Of a stretch of 64,000 bases of DNA, positions 1-8,699 are shown piece by piece (position 1 is the stretch's first letter; each line of letters starts with the position of its first letter). The stretch is taken from the NCBI RefSeq assembly GCF_900240335.1, contig NZ_LT964979.1, forward strand, positions 124,001 to 188,000, read 5' to 3'. The notes under the pieces are model-generated. The model was not told the DNA's origin, searched no databases, and saw only the letters and a program-made list of their open reading frames with translations. The position numbers and the translations under genes were made by a program. Source of the stretch: Flavimobilis massiliensis (GTDB lineage Bacteria; Actinomycetota; Actinomycetes; Actinomycetales; Cellulomonadaceae).

Positions 1-1695
1 GTCGAGCGTCGCCTCGAGCACCGAGACGACGTCGAGCGCGTGCGTCGGGCTCTCGACGTCGAGGAGCTCCTGCGCAGCGAGTGCGAAAGGTGACAGCGGC
101 TGGTTGAGCGCGAAGTCGCGCGGCAGGTCGACGACGAGCCTCACGCCCGGCCGCTCGACACCGTCGTCCCCGCGCACGCGGATCTTCTCGACGATGCCTG
201 CCTGGCGGAGCGACCGGTAGATGCGGAACACCTGCCTGACGTGCTTGGCCTTCGCGGTCTCGTTGTCGTGGTTTGCCGTGAGCAGGTGCCGCATCGCGCC
301 GACCGGGTCCTCGCCGTGCTCGCTGCGCGCGAGGACGTTGAGGACCATCGCGTGGTTGACGGTGAAGTGGCTCGTGAGAGGCTCAGGCTCGGAATCGCGC
401 AGCCGCTCGAAGGTCTTGTCAGTCCAGTTGACCGAGCCCTCGGGGGCCTTCTTGCGGACGATCTTCTTGAGCTTCTTCGGGTCGTCACCGGCCTTCTGGA
501 CGAGCTTGCGGTTCTCGATGACGTGTTCCGGCGCCATGACGAGCACGTCGCCGACCGTGTCGAAGCCAGCGCGGCCCGCGCGCCCCGCGATCTGGTGGAA
601 CTCGCGTGCCGTGAGGTGACGCATGCGCTCACCGTCGTACTTGACGAGCGACGTGAACAGCACCGTGCGGATGGGCACGTTGATGCCGACGCCGAGCGTG
701 TCGGTGCCGCAGACGACCTTGAGCAGGCCGCGCTGTGTGAGCCGCTCGACGACGCGCCGGTACTTCGGCAGCATGCCGGCATGGTGGACGCCGACGCCGT
801 GACGCAGGAACTTCGACAGCACGCGACCGAAGCCTGACGAGAACCGGAAGTCGCCGAGCTCGTCGGCGATCGCGGCCTTCTCCTCGCGCGTCGCGACGTT
901 CATGCTCAGCAGCGACTGCGCGCGGTCGACCGCGTCTTTCTGCGTGAAGTGGACGATGTACACGGGCGCACGATGCGTGTGGACGAGGTCCTCGACGACC
1001 TCCCCGAGCGGCTCGAGCACGTACTCGAAGTTCAGAGGCACGGGTCGCTGCGCACTCGTGACGAGCGCGACGTCGCGCCCCGTGCGCTTCTCGAGATCCT
1101 CGGTGAAGAACGACGTATCGCCGAGCGTCGCCGACATGAGGAGGAACTGCGTGCCGGGCAGCTCGAGAAGCGGCACCTGCCACGCCCAGCCACGCTGCGG
1201 GTCCGCGTAGAAGTGGAACTCGTCCATGACGACCTGGCTGATCGCGTCCGCGCCCGTCCGGGAGCCGCCGTCACGCAGCGCGACGTTCGCGAGGATCTCC
1301 GCGGTGCAGCAGATGATCGGCGCGCCCGGGTTGACCGAGGAGTCGCCCGTCATCATGCCGACGTTCTCCGAGCCGAAGACTTCGACGAGCGCGAAGAACT
1401 TCTCCGAGACCAGTGCCTTGAGCGGGGCCGTGTAGTACGTGCGACCGCCACGCCCCGCCTGGAACGCGGCGAGCGCCGCGAAGTGCGCGCCCATCGCGAC
1501 GAGGCTCTTGCCCGAGCCCGTCGGCGTCGCGAGGATGACGTGCTGCCCCGAGACGAGCTCCATGAGCGCCTCAGACTGCGCCGGGTAGAGCTCGAGGTCG
1601 CGCCCGGCGGCCCACTCCTCGAACGCCTCGAAGAGCGCGTCGGGGTCGGTCGATCCGGGCAGGGCTGCGGCGAGTGACGCGGTTCGGGTGCTCAT
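1..1695 (-). CDS. DUF3516-type DEAD/DEAH-box helicase, C-terminus beyond window
   Basis: Superfamily 2 helicase, probably acting on RNA; its target is unknown. The 565 visible residues show a Walker A motif (PTGSGKS), motif II DEFH, motif III SAT and motif VI HQIAGRAGRAG. The domain after the helicase core matches actinobacterial DUF3516 proteins. Translation starts at ATG 1695 and the frame stays open to base 1, so the C-terminal part lies outside. It is divergent from the gene at 1820. A 140-bp stretch of this gene (1193-1332, including motif II) is repeated at 3311-3450. Family assignment is by recognition of motifs and overall pattern; the specific biological role is not known. Confidence 0.9.
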   Translation of the reverse strand, partial: MSTRTASLAAALPGSTDPDALFEAFEEWAAGRDLELYPAQSEALMELVSGQHVILATPTGSGKSLVAMGAHFAALAAFQAGRGGRTYYTAPLKALVSEKFFALVEVFGSENVGMMTGDSSVNPGAPIICCTAEILANVALRDGGSRTGADAISQVVMDEFHFYADPQRGWAWQVPLLELPGTQFLLMSATLGDTSFFTEDLEKRTGRDVALVTSAQRPVPLNFEYVLEPLGEVVEDLVHTHRAPVYIVHFTQKDAVDRAQSLLSMNVATREEKAAIADELGDFRFSSGFGRVLSKFLRHGVGVHHAGMLPKYRRVVERLTQRGLLKVVCGTDTLGVGINVPIRTVLFTSLVKYDGERMRHLTAREFHQIAGRAGRAGFDTVGDVLVMAPEHVIENRKLVQKAGDDPKKLKKIVRKKAPEGSVNWTDKTFERLRDSEPEPLTSHFTVNHAMVLNVLARSEHGEDPVGAMRHLLTANHDNETAKAKHVRQVFRIYRSLRQAGIVEKIRVRGDDGVERPGVRLVVDLPRDFALNQPLSPFALAAQELLDVESPTHALDVVSVLEATLD

Positions 1696-1819
1696 GGTGG
1701 GTCCATCGTCTCAGGTGCGACGGACATCTGGAGTGGCGGGCCCGGGGAGCCGCTACGCTCTTCGTCGCTGACATGCCTGGCGAATCAGCATGACGGTGCG
1801 AATGCCCTGAGGAGGGACA

Positions 1820-3022
1820 ATGGCGGATCCGCGGATGATCGACCGCACGTTCTGGGACGCGCTGTGCGCGAACGTCGTCGACGGGGCGCGCCTGCGCGCG
1901 ACGATCGACGAGGTGCTCGCCGCCGAGGTGTGGCTCGACGACCCCGACGAACCCGCGTGGACCCCCAGCGACGTCGTCGTGAGCGCCATCACCGAGACGA
2001 TGTGCGCGGGCGCCTGGTACGCGGACTGGAAGGACGACCGGGAGAGCTTCGTCACCTTCCTCGAGGGTGCGGTGCGTGCCGCGCGCGGCGACGGCGCCGC
2101 AGCGTCCCTCGACCTCTCGGGCATCCCCGACCTCATCGTCGGCGACGAGGCGACGACCGCCGCGGCCGTCGAGCCGCTCGCCCGTCTCGGGCTCGAGCTG
2201 TGCTTCATCGACGAGGACAGCGATGCGTTCCCCTTCCTCGTCGTGCCGTCCGACCGGGTGCGGGACCTCGAGCGTCAGGTCGCCGCGCTCGGCGGCGTGC
2301 GGCTGCGGCCGCTCCCCGAGAGCAGGTCGTGGGACGACGTGCCGACAGCGGTGTCGGCACGCAGCGGCGACGTCACGCGCGAGACACGCCCCGGACGCTG
2401 GGCGATGGCCGGGATCGGGATCATTGCGCTCGCCCAGCTCGCCAGGGTCGCGATGCGGTCCGACGACCTGTTCGACGAGGGGTCCGCCGAGATCTGGCAG
2501 ATCGCCCTGCCCATCCTCGTGGTCCTCGCGTTCGTGTTCTGGGGGATCGCCGCGCTCGCGACGCGCGGGGTGCGGCGCCGTGAGCGCGACCTCGCTGCCG
2601 CGCACGCGCCGGCCCACGTCGGCACGACGTTCGTCGGCGCCCTCCTCACGGAGGCGGCGCAGGTCGTCGCTGCGCAGCAGGGCCAGGGCTGGGATCGGGG
2701 CAGTCTCGACAACGTCCCGTTCGCGCTCACGGCACGAGGTCTCGTCCTCGGCGCCCGCGGCGGGGCGGCCGAGCTCACGGTCCCGCGTGCTGCGGTGCGC
2801 ACGGTCGAGGTCGCCAGCGTGCCGTACGCAGCGCTGCCGGCGTCGGCGGCCGTGCTCTGCTGCGTGGTCGACGGCCGCTCGGTCGAGGTGCCGCTCGTCC
2901 CGCTGCGCAACGGGTCGCTCACGGTCCCCGCGGGGCGGCGCGCGGCGCGCCGGCTCGCCACCCGGGTCCTCGAGCAGTGGCCCGAGGTGCGCGGCCTGAC
3001 CGCGGAGCGCGGCGCGCGCTGA
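1820..3022 (+). CDS. Hypothetical two-TM membrane protein
   Basis: A 400-residue protein I cannot assign to a characterised family. The N-terminal ~190 residues are soluble and acidic. Two hydrophobic segments follow at about residues 200-215 and 230-250, then a basic stretch and a ~130-residue C-terminal domain that looks like a PH-like/membrane-associated beta domain. The start ATG 1820 is preceded by a clear GGAGGG ribosome site at good spacing, and a possible -10 box (TACGCT, 1754-1759) lies upstream. It is divergently arranged with the helicase gene. Codon use matches the neighbours. A function is not inferred. Confidence 0.75.
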   Translation: MADPRMIDRTFWDALCANVVDGARLRATIDEVLAAEVWLDDPDEPAWTPSDVVVSAITETMCAGAWYADWKDDRESFVTFLEGAVRAARGDGAAASLDLSGIPDLIVGDEATTAAAVEPLARLGLELCFIDEDSDAFPFLVVPSDRVRDLERQVAALGGVRLRPLPESRSWDDVPTAVSARSGDVTRETRPGRWAMAGIGIIALAQLARVAMRSDDLFDEGSAEIWQIALPILVVLAFVFWGIAALATRGVRRRERDLAAAHAPAHVGTTFVGALLTEAAQVVAAQQGQGWDRGSLDNVPFALTARGLVLGARGGAAELTVPRAAVRTVEVASVPYAALPASAAVLCCVVDGRSVEVPLVPLRNGSLTVPAGRRAARRLATRVLEQWPEVRGLTAERGAR

Positions 3023-3121
3023 CGGCCCGCACGGCGCGCGCTGACGGCTCGCACGGCGCGCCCGCGGACGTGCGCCCGGGAGCGGCCACGACGGTTCGGC
3101 GGCGCTGGCGTCGTCCGCGGG

Positions 3122-3310
3122 TCAGCGGCGCGGCTGGCGCCTCCGGTGCAGCAGCCCGATCCCGGCGGCGAGGTCCGAGGCTCCGTCGACGATGACGACC
3201 CCCGCGACGACCCACAGCGCCCAGCCCTGGCCGAAGAGCGTCCCGTCCCGGGCTGCCCATGCTCCGAGGAGGGCGCCGGCAGCAGTCGTCAGCAGTGCGA
3301 CGACCACCCG
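3122..3310 (-). pseudogene. 3'-end remnant, paralog of the gene at 8847-10310
   Basis: Read on the minus strand, this stretch encodes a two-helix membrane segment followed by a basic tail and stop codon. It aligns with the last ~55 residues of the intact protein encoded at 8847-10310: both share the pattern G-T-L-x-GQGW-x-x-WV, then VDG-x-x-DLA-x-G, a leucine pair and an arginine-rich end. Nothing upstream corresponds to the rest of that protein. Instead the sequence changes abruptly into helicase-derived sequence at about 3311. I interpret it as the surviving 3' end of a lost paralog; it is not a functional gene as it stands. Confidence 0.65.
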
Positions 3311-3450
3311 CGCTGCGGGTCCGCGTAGAAGTGGAACTCGTCCATGACGACCTGGCTGATCGCGTCCTCGCCCGTGCGTGAGCCACCGTCGCGCAGCGCG
3401 ACGTTCGCGAGGATCTCCGCCGTGCAGCAGATGATCGGCGCACCCGGCTT
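3311..3450 (-). pseudogene. Fragment duplicating the middle of the DUF3516 helicase gene
   Basis: Bases 3311-3450 align without gaps to 1193-1332 of the helicase gene, same orientation, with 8 differences in 140 bases. Translated, the fragment keeps the motif II region (DEFHFYADPQRGW) and only two residues differ, so six of eight changes are synonymous. This indicates divergence while both copies were still coding, not random drift after duplication. Flanks on both sides are unrelated to the helicase. It cannot encode a helicase by itself. Confidence 0.85.
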
Positions 3451-3532
3451 CACCTGCCGTCCCCCGTCGCGTCCTCGTCCGGTCACCGGGCGCACCCCGA
3501 CCGGTCACGGAGGGCATCCATGCTGGTCACGC

Positions 3533-3567
3533 CGCACCCCAGGGGTGCGCGGGCGGGTGGCCCGCCC
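3533..3567 (+). promoter_or_regulatory. Two tandem hairpins ahead of the ABC importer operon
   Basis: CGCACCCC (3533-3540) faces GGGGTGCG (3542-3549) and GGGCGGG (3551-3557) faces CCCGCCC (3561-3567), both perfect. They lie about 50-80 bases before the lipoprotein start. They could be a leader element or an upstream terminator; neither has a U-tract. I see no known riboswitch consensus. Confidence 0.4.
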
Positions 3568-3613
3568 CGGGCCGCGAGCGCGGTCCGCCACGAAACTGAG
3601 GACGACGACACAC

Positions 3614-4750
3614 ATGTCTGCGACCACAAAGCTCGCCGGGCTCGGCCTGGCGCTCTCCCTCGGACTTGCTCTCACCGCCTGCACCGCGGAGGCCGACGCG
3701 ACCTCGCCCGACGGCGCCTCGACGGCCGCCGCGACGGCAACGAGCGCCGCCGACCTCGGTGGGCTCGAGGCCCTCGAGGCCGCCGCGAAGGCCGAGGGGA
3801 CCCTCAACGTCATCGCGCTGCCCGACGACTGGGCCAACTACGGCGCCGTCAAGGCTGCCTTCGCCGAGAAGTACGGCATCACGGTGAACTCGATCCTCCC
3901 CGACGCCTCCTCGAAGGAGGAGATCGCCGCCGCCGAGGCCAACCGCGGCACGGCCCAGGCGCCCGACGTCTTCGACCTCGGCACGGCCGTGACCCTCGAG
4001 TCGACCGACTACTTCGCTCCCTACAAGGTCGCGACGTGGGAGCACATCCCGGACGTCAACAAGGAGCCCTCGGGACTCTGGGTCAACGACTACACCGGCA
4101 TCATGTCGGTCGGCTACAACGCGACGAAGTACGGCGAGATCTCCTCCCTCGCGGACCTCACGCGCGAGGAGCTGCGCGGCGCCGTCGCCCTCAACGGCAA
4201 GCCCTCCGAGGCGGGCGCCGCTTTCAACGGCTTCCTCATGGCCAACGCGGTCGCGGGCGGGACCTTCGACGATCTGCAGCCCGGCCTCGACTACTTCACG
4301 ACCCTCGCCGACGCGGGCACCCTCAACGTCAAGGACGTCACCGCGGGCACGATCGACGCCGGCGAGCACGGCGTCGTCATGGACTGGTCCTACAACCAGC
4401 TCTCGACGGTCGAGCGCCTCGCCAGCAAGGGCGTCGACTGGAAGGTCTTCGTCCCCGCGGGCGGCGAGATCGCTTCGTTCTACAACCAGGCGATCAACAA
4501 GGACGCCCCCAACCCCGCCGCAGCCCGCCTGTGGCAGGAGTTCCTCTTCTCGCCCGAGGCGCAGAACCTCTGGCTCGCCGGCGGCGCCCGCCCCGTCCTC
4601 TTCGACTGGCTCGAGGAGACCGGTGCGCTCGACGCCGAGGCCGCGACGAGCCTCCCCACCGTGGCGGGCGAGCCCACGACGCCGTCGATCGCGCAGGCCG
4701 AGGCCGCGAACGCGGTGCTCGCCGAGAAGTGGGAGTCGGCGGTCTCCTGA
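3614..4750 (+). CDS. ABC transporter substrate-binding lipoprotein
   Basis: Periplasmic-type binding protein of the PotD/AfuA group, anchored outside the membrane. The 378-residue product starts with a hydrophobic signal and a lipobox LTAC (cysteine near residue 21), followed by an Ala/Ser/Thr-rich linker and a mature domain with typical features of this group (APDVFDLG near the first third, GVVMDWSYNQ later). ATG 3614 is chosen because it gives the complete signal peptide; upstream in-frame sequence belongs to the remnant region. It overlaps the first permease by one base (TGATG). The substrate could be a polyamine, ferric iron or a phosphonate; the sequence does not decide. Confidence 0.88.
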   Translation: MSATTKLAGLGLALSLGLALTACTAEADATSPDGASTAAATATSAADLGGLEALEAAAKAEGTLNVIALPDDWANYGAVKAAFAEKYGITVNSILPDASSKEEIAAAEANRGTAQAPDVFDLGTAVTLESTDYFAPYKVATWEHIPDVNKEPSGLWVNDYTGIMSVGYNATKYGEISSLADLTREELRGAVALNGKPSEAGAAFNGFLMANAVAGGTFDDLQPGLDYFTTLADAGTLNVKDVTAGTIDAGEHGVVMDWSYNQLSTVERLASKGVDWKVFVPAGGEIASFYNQAINKDAPNPAAARLWQEFLFSPEAQNLWLAGGARPVLFDWLEETGALDAEAATSLPTVAGEPTTPSIAQAEAANAVLAEKWESAVS

Positions 4751-5682
4751 TGACCACGCTCCTTGCCGCCGGGGGTCGCACCACGGTGCGGCCCCCGGCG
4801 CGTGACGCCTCCCGTCGCCGACGTGACGTCGCCGCCCGCCTCCGCGGGCTCGCCGGGGCCGCCCCCTTCCTCGGGTACGTCTCCGTGTTCCTCCTGCTGC
4901 CGACGCTCCTCGTCGTCGACGGTGCCTTCCGGACGCGCGATGGTGCCTGGTCGCTCGACGGGCTCGCCGCGGCGATGACCGCCCGCACCGCCCAGGTCTT
5001 CTGGACGTCGACGTGGCTCTCCGCGCTCACCGCGCTCGTCGGGGCCGTCCTCGGAGGGATCCTCGCGCACGCGGTCTCGACCGCGCCGCCGACGAGCCTC
5101 GTCCGCCGCGCCGTCACCGGGTTCTCCTCGGTCCTCGCCCAGTTCGGGGGAGTGATGCTCGCCTTCGCGTTCGTCGCGCCCCTCGGCACCAACGGCATGG
5201 TGACCCGCCTGCTCGCCGGCACGTTCGGCGTCGTCGTCCCCTCGGACCTGCTCTCCTCGATGGCCGGCCTCGTCGTCGTGTACGCGTACTTCCAGGTACC
5301 GCTCATGGTCGTCGTCTTCCTGCCCTCGCTCGAGGCGCTGCGCCCCCAGTGGCGCGAGGCGACCGCCGTCATGGGCGGCACAACCGCGCGCTACTGGGCG
5401 CGTGTCGCCGGCCCGGTCCTCGCCCCGCAGCTGCTCGGCGCCTACCTCCTGCTCTTCGCCAACGCGTTCTCCGCGTTCGCGACGGCCGCCGCGCTCATCA
5501 GCCAGCAGACCGTGCTCGTCCCCATGGCGATCGAGTCGGCGATCCGCAACGAGAACAACACCGGCATGGACGCCTACGCCAAGGTGCTCGCCCTCGGCAT
5601 GGTGTGCGTCGTCGGCGTCGTCATGGTCCTCCACGCGCTCCTGCAGCGCCGGGCCGCGCCGTGGACGGCGGCAGGCCGATGA
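4750..5682 (+). CDS. ABC transporter permease, first subunit
   Basis: Inner-membrane permease of the PotB/AfuB type, 310 residues, with a basic N-terminus, about six transmembrane helices and the EAA-loop region (WREATAVMGGTTARYWARV) that contacts the ATPase. It starts within the stop codon of the binding-protein gene and overlaps the next permease by four bases, so the four genes are translationally coupled. The second half resembles binding-protein-dependent transport permease domains. Substrate as for the operon: undetermined among polyamine, iron or phosphonate-like compounds. Confidence 0.88.
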   Translation: MTTLLAAGGRTTVRPPARDASRRRRDVAARLRGLAGAAPFLGYVSVFLLLPTLLVVDGAFRTRDGAWSLDGLAAAMTARTAQVFWTSTWLSALTALVGAVLGGILAHAVSTAPPTSLVRRAVTGFSSVLAQFGGVMLAFAFVAPLGTNGMVTRLLAGTFGVVVPSDLLSSMAGLVVVYAYFQVPLMVVVFLPSLEALRPQWREATAVMGGTTARYWARVAGPVLAPQLLGAYLLLFANAFSAFATAAALISQQTVLVPMAIESAIRNENNTGMDAYAKVLALGMVCVVGVVMVLHALLQRRAAPWTAAGR

Positions 5683-6719
5683 GCGCGGGCACGACGCTCG
5701 ACGGCACGAGCCCCGCCACGACGGCTGGCACGACGCCCGGCGCGACGCTCGGAACGGTGCCCGGCACGACGAGCGCGCGTACGACGAGCGCGGGCACCGG
5801 CACCCACCACGTCGAGCGGGCACGCCGCCGCACCGCCGTCTACCGCCGCACCGTTCTCGCGGTCGCGCTCACGGTGCTGCTCGTCCCCGTCGTCGCGCTC
5901 GTCGAGTTCTCGGTGCGCTTCCCTCTCACGGGAGCCGTCGACCTCTCGGCGTGGCGCAAGCTCGTCGCCGGTCGTACGAGCGAGTACCAGACCCTCGACC
6001 CCCTGTGGGACGGGCTCACGAGCTCGCTCGTCATGTGCGTCGCGACGGTCCTCGGCGTCCTCGTCCTCCTCCTGCCGACGATGGTCTGGGTGCGCCTCAA
6101 GGCCCGCTGGCTCGACAAGGTCCTCGAGTCGATCTGTCTGCTGCCCCTGACGATCCCCGCGGTCGTGCTCGTCGTCGGCCTCGCCCCCATATACCGCTGG
6201 ATCGGTCGTTCGCCCCTCGGCGGCGCGACCGAGTGGCTCGCCCTCGTCTACGTCGTCCTCGTCCTGCCGTTCGCCTACCGGGCGCTCGACGCAGGGCTGC
6301 GCTCGATCGACCTCGTGACCCTCGCCGAGGCTGCCCGCGTCCTCGGCGCCGGCTGGACGCGCGTCCTGCTGCGCGTCGTCGTCCCGACGATCCGCCCCGC
6401 GCTCGTCTCGGCCTCGTTCCTCGCCGTCGCCGTCGTCCTCGGCGAGTTCACGATCGCGCGCCTCCTCGCCCGGCAGAACCTCCAGACGGCGCTCTTTCAG
6501 GTGAACCTCTCCGACAGCCAGGTCGCCGCGGCGACGTCGTTCCTCGCGCTCGCGGGCACGACGGTGCTCCTCGTTGTCCTCGAGCAGTTCACCGCACGAA
6601 CGCCCGGGCGTGCGCGCACCTCGCCGGGCGCGTCCGCACGCACGTCCGAGGACCTGTCCGTGCGCACGTCCCGCCGTCCCGCGCGCGTCGCTCTCACCTC
6701 GACCCAGGAGTCCTCATGA
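5679..6719 (+). CDS. ABC transporter permease, second subunit
   Basis: Second permease, 346 residues, PotC/AfuB-like, with an EAA loop (LAEAARVLGAGWTRVLLRV) and about six helices. It begins at ATG 5679 inside the previous gene's stop (ATGA) and overlaps the ATPase start likewise. Unusual are a ~45-residue Thr/Gly/Ala-rich N-terminal extension with repeated TTPG/GTT units before the first helix and an Arg/Thr/Ser-rich C-terminal tail; both are low complexity and probably dispensable cytoplasmic segments. Confidence 0.86.
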   Translation: MSAGTTLDGTSPATTAGTTPGATLGTVPGTTSARTTSAGTGTHHVERARRRTAVYRRTVLAVALTVLLVPVVALVEFSVRFPLTGAVDLSAWRKLVAGRTSEYQTLDPLWDGLTSSLVMCVATVLGVLVLLLPTMVWVRLKARWLDKVLESICLLPLTIPAVVLVVGLAPIYRWIGRSPLGGATEWLALVYVVLVLPFAYRALDAGLRSIDLVTLAEAARVLGAGWTRVLLRVVVPTIRPALVSASFLAVAVVLGEFTIARLLARQNLQTALFQVNLSDSQVAAATSFLALAGTTVLLVVLEQFTARTPGRARTSPGASARTSEDLSVRTSRRPARVALTSTQESS

Positions 6720-8089
6720 GCTCCCTCCTCACCACTGCGCGCAGCGCGCAGCGCACCCTCGCCGACGACCGTCCCGCGCCTCCGCGCCCCGGCGCCCAGG
6801 AGGTCCGGCTCGTCGGCCTGCGTCGTGCGTTCGGCGACGTCGTCGCGCTCGACGGGCTCGACCTCACCGTCCCGGCGGGCAGCCTCGTCACCCTCCTCGG
6901 TCCGAGCGGCTGCGGCAAGACGACCGCCCTCCGCGTCCTCGCGGGCCTCGAGGACGTCGACGCCGGTGCGGTCCATGTCGGCGGGCGCGACGTCTCCCAC
7001 GTCCCGGCGCGCCGCCGCGACCTCGCGATGGTCTTCCAGGCGTACTCGCTCATGCCGCACATGACCGTCGCCGAGAACGTCGCCTTCGCGCTCGAGCTGC
7101 GCGGGCTCGCCCGACGCTTGCGGGCCGCGGTCGTCGACGAGCACCTCGAGCTCGTCGGCCTCGCCGAGCGCCGCGACCGCTACCCGCACCAGCTCTCGGG
7201 CGGTCAGCAGCAGCGCGTCGCGCTCGCCCGCGCGCTCGCGGTGCGGCCGTCGGTCCTCCTGCTCGACGAGCCGCTCTCCGCCCTCGACGCGACCGTGCGC
7301 GTCCAGCTCCGCGAGGAGATCCGGCGCATCCAGCAGCAGGTCGGCATCACGACCGTCCTCGTGACCCACGACCAGACCGAGGCCCTCGCGATCTCCGACC
7401 TCGTCGCCGTCATGGAGGCGGGCCGCGTCGTCCAGGTCGCCCCTCCCGAGGAGCTCTACCGGCGGCCCGTCGACGGGTTCGTCGCCGAGTTCGTCGGCGA
7501 GACCACCCGGCTCCCCGCGATCGTCGTCGACGGGCGAGCCCACCTCCGACCGGGGACGGCGTGGCGGGGCGACCTCGCACTCCTGCCGGGGTCCCTCCTG
7601 CCCGGGGCTGCGAACGGCGAGGTCGACGTCCTCGTCCGGCCCGAGCACGTCCGCCTCGTGCGGGTCGACGGCGCGGGAGGGACGGCGACGGATGGGCCGA
7701 CGGTCGGTCGGCCGGCTGCAGGCAGCCCGACGGCGGATGCGCCTGCCGACGGTGCGGACGCGGCTCCGGCGACGGTTGCGACCCCTGTCGGCGACGCGAA
7801 CTCGGCGACGGCCGCGCCAGCCGTGCCCGCCGGACGTTCCGGGACCGCGGCGGCCTCCGTGGCGACCGCGAGGTTCGGGATCCTCGCTGGCACCGCGGTG
7901 TCCGCGCCGTCGGCGCGCGTCCGGCTCGTCACCTTCCTCGGTGCCTACGCCGCGGCCGTCGTCGAGCTCCCCGACGGGAGGACCCTGCGCGCCGACGTCC
8001 CCGCCGACGAGGCCGGGCGCCTGCGTCCCGGGGACGAGGTCACCGTCGAGATCGCCGACGTCGCCGTCCTCGCGGTGTCGCGTACCTGA
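6716..8089 (+). CDS. ABC transporter ATP-binding protein with expanded TOBE region
   Basis: ATPase of the importer, PotA/FbpC-like, 457 residues. It shows Walker A (GPSGCGKTT), Q-loop (MVFQAYSLMPH), signature LSGGQQQR, Walker B (VLLLDEPLSALD) and H-loop (VTHDQTEA), all intact. The C-terminal TOBE domain is interrupted by a ~65-residue Ala/Thr/Gly/Pro-rich insertion (about residues 320-385) between two regions that carry typical TOBE sequence (VLVRPEHVRLV and RVRLVTFLGAYAAAVVEL). Start ATG 6716 overlaps the upstream permease stop. It is the last gene of the four-gene operon. Confidence 0.9.
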   Translation: MSSLLTTARSAQRTLADDRPAPPRPGAQEVRLVGLRRAFGDVVALDGLDLTVPAGSLVTLLGPSGCGKTTALRVLAGLEDVDAGAVHVGGRDVSHVPARRRDLAMVFQAYSLMPHMTVAENVAFALELRGLARRLRAAVVDEHLELVGLAERRDRYPHQLSGGQQQRVALARALAVRPSVLLLDEPLSALDATVRVQLREEIRRIQQQVGITTVLVTHDQTEALAISDLVAVMEAGRVVQVAPPEELYRRPVDGFVAEFVGETTRLPAIVVDGRAHLRPGTAWRGDLALLPGSLLPGAANGEVDVLVRPEHVRLVRVDGAGGTATDGPTVGRPAAGSPTADAPADGADAAPATVATPVGDANSATAAPAVPAGRSGTAAASVATARFGILAGTAVSAPSARVRLVTFLGAYAAAVVELPDGRTLRADVPADEAGRLRPGDEVTVEIADVAVLAVSRT

Positions 8090-8140
8090 CGCGCGCCCGA
8101 CGCGCTCGCGCCCTCGGCCCCGGGGTGCTACCAACGAAGG

Positions 8141-8689
8141 ATGACGCACGAGCTCCTCACGGTCGGTCATGGGACGCTCGACCGCCCGGGCCTCGCGTCC
8201 CTGCTGCGCGGCGCGGGGGTCGAGCAGGTCGTCGACGTCCGTCGCTTCCCGGGCTCGCGACGCAACCTCGACGTGAGCCGCGACGCCCTGCCCGGGTGGC
8301 TGCCCGAGGAGGGGATCTCCTACCGCTGGGAGCCGCGGCTCGGAGGCCGACGGCGCCTGCCGGCGGGGGAGGGTGACGTCGTGACGGACCACTGGTGGCA
8401 GGTCGAGGCCTTCCGCGCGTACGCAGCCTGGACCCGGACCGACGAGTTCCGTTCCGCGCTCGACGAGCTGTGCGCGGAGGTCGTCGGCGGCACGCGCACC
8501 GTCGTCATGTGCAGCGAGTCCGTGTGGTGGCGCTGCCACCGGCGCGTCGTCGCCGATGTCGCGGTCCTGGCGCGGGGACTACCCGTCCGGCACCTCATGC
8601 ACGGCGGCAGGCTCACCGCGCACCCGCCCTCCGCGGGGGCGCGGGTCGTGGAAGGGGACGTCGTGTGGGACGGGCCCGCGACGGGCTAG
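8141..8689 (+). CDS. DUF488 family protein
   Basis: A 182-residue protein of the DUF488 family: the N-terminal TVGHGTLDRPG, VVDVRRFPGSRR and the C-terminal half with MCSES-x-WWRCHRR are characteristic conserved elements. The biochemical function of the family is not established. ATG 8141 follows AAGG at short distance. It lies 51 bases after the importer ATPase and might be cotranscribed, though a weak TACCAA box sits six bases before the ribosome-site sequence. It ends just before a tandem repeat. Confidence 0.8.
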   Translation: MTHELLTVGHGTLDRPGLASLLRGAGVEQVVDVRRFPGSRRNLDVSRDALPGWLPEEGISYRWEPRLGGRRRLPAGEGDVVTDHWWQVEAFRAYAAWTRTDEFRSALDELCAEVVGGTRTVVMCSESVWWRCHRRVVADVAVLARGLPVRHLMHGGRLTAHPPSAGARVVEGDVVWDGPATG

Positions 8690-8699
8690 CGACCCACGA

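Larger units (their letters stand above)
3023..3613. other. Long gap holding two gene remnants and hairpins
   Basis: This 591-bp gap contains no convincing intact gene. Bases 3122-3310 are a truncated 3' end of a membrane-protein gene, 3311-3450 a fragment copied from the helicase gene, and 3533-3567 two perfect hairpins ahead of the ABC importer operon. Bases 3023-3121 are repetitive GC-rich sequence (two near-copies of a segment around ggcgcgcgctgacgg) in which I see no function. Confidence 0.7.

Noticed and set aside
3344..3613. An upstream extension of the ABC lipoprotein gene
   Set aside because: The in-frame sequence before 3614 is the antisense of the helicase remnant, while ATG 3614 yields a perfect signal peptide and lipobox.
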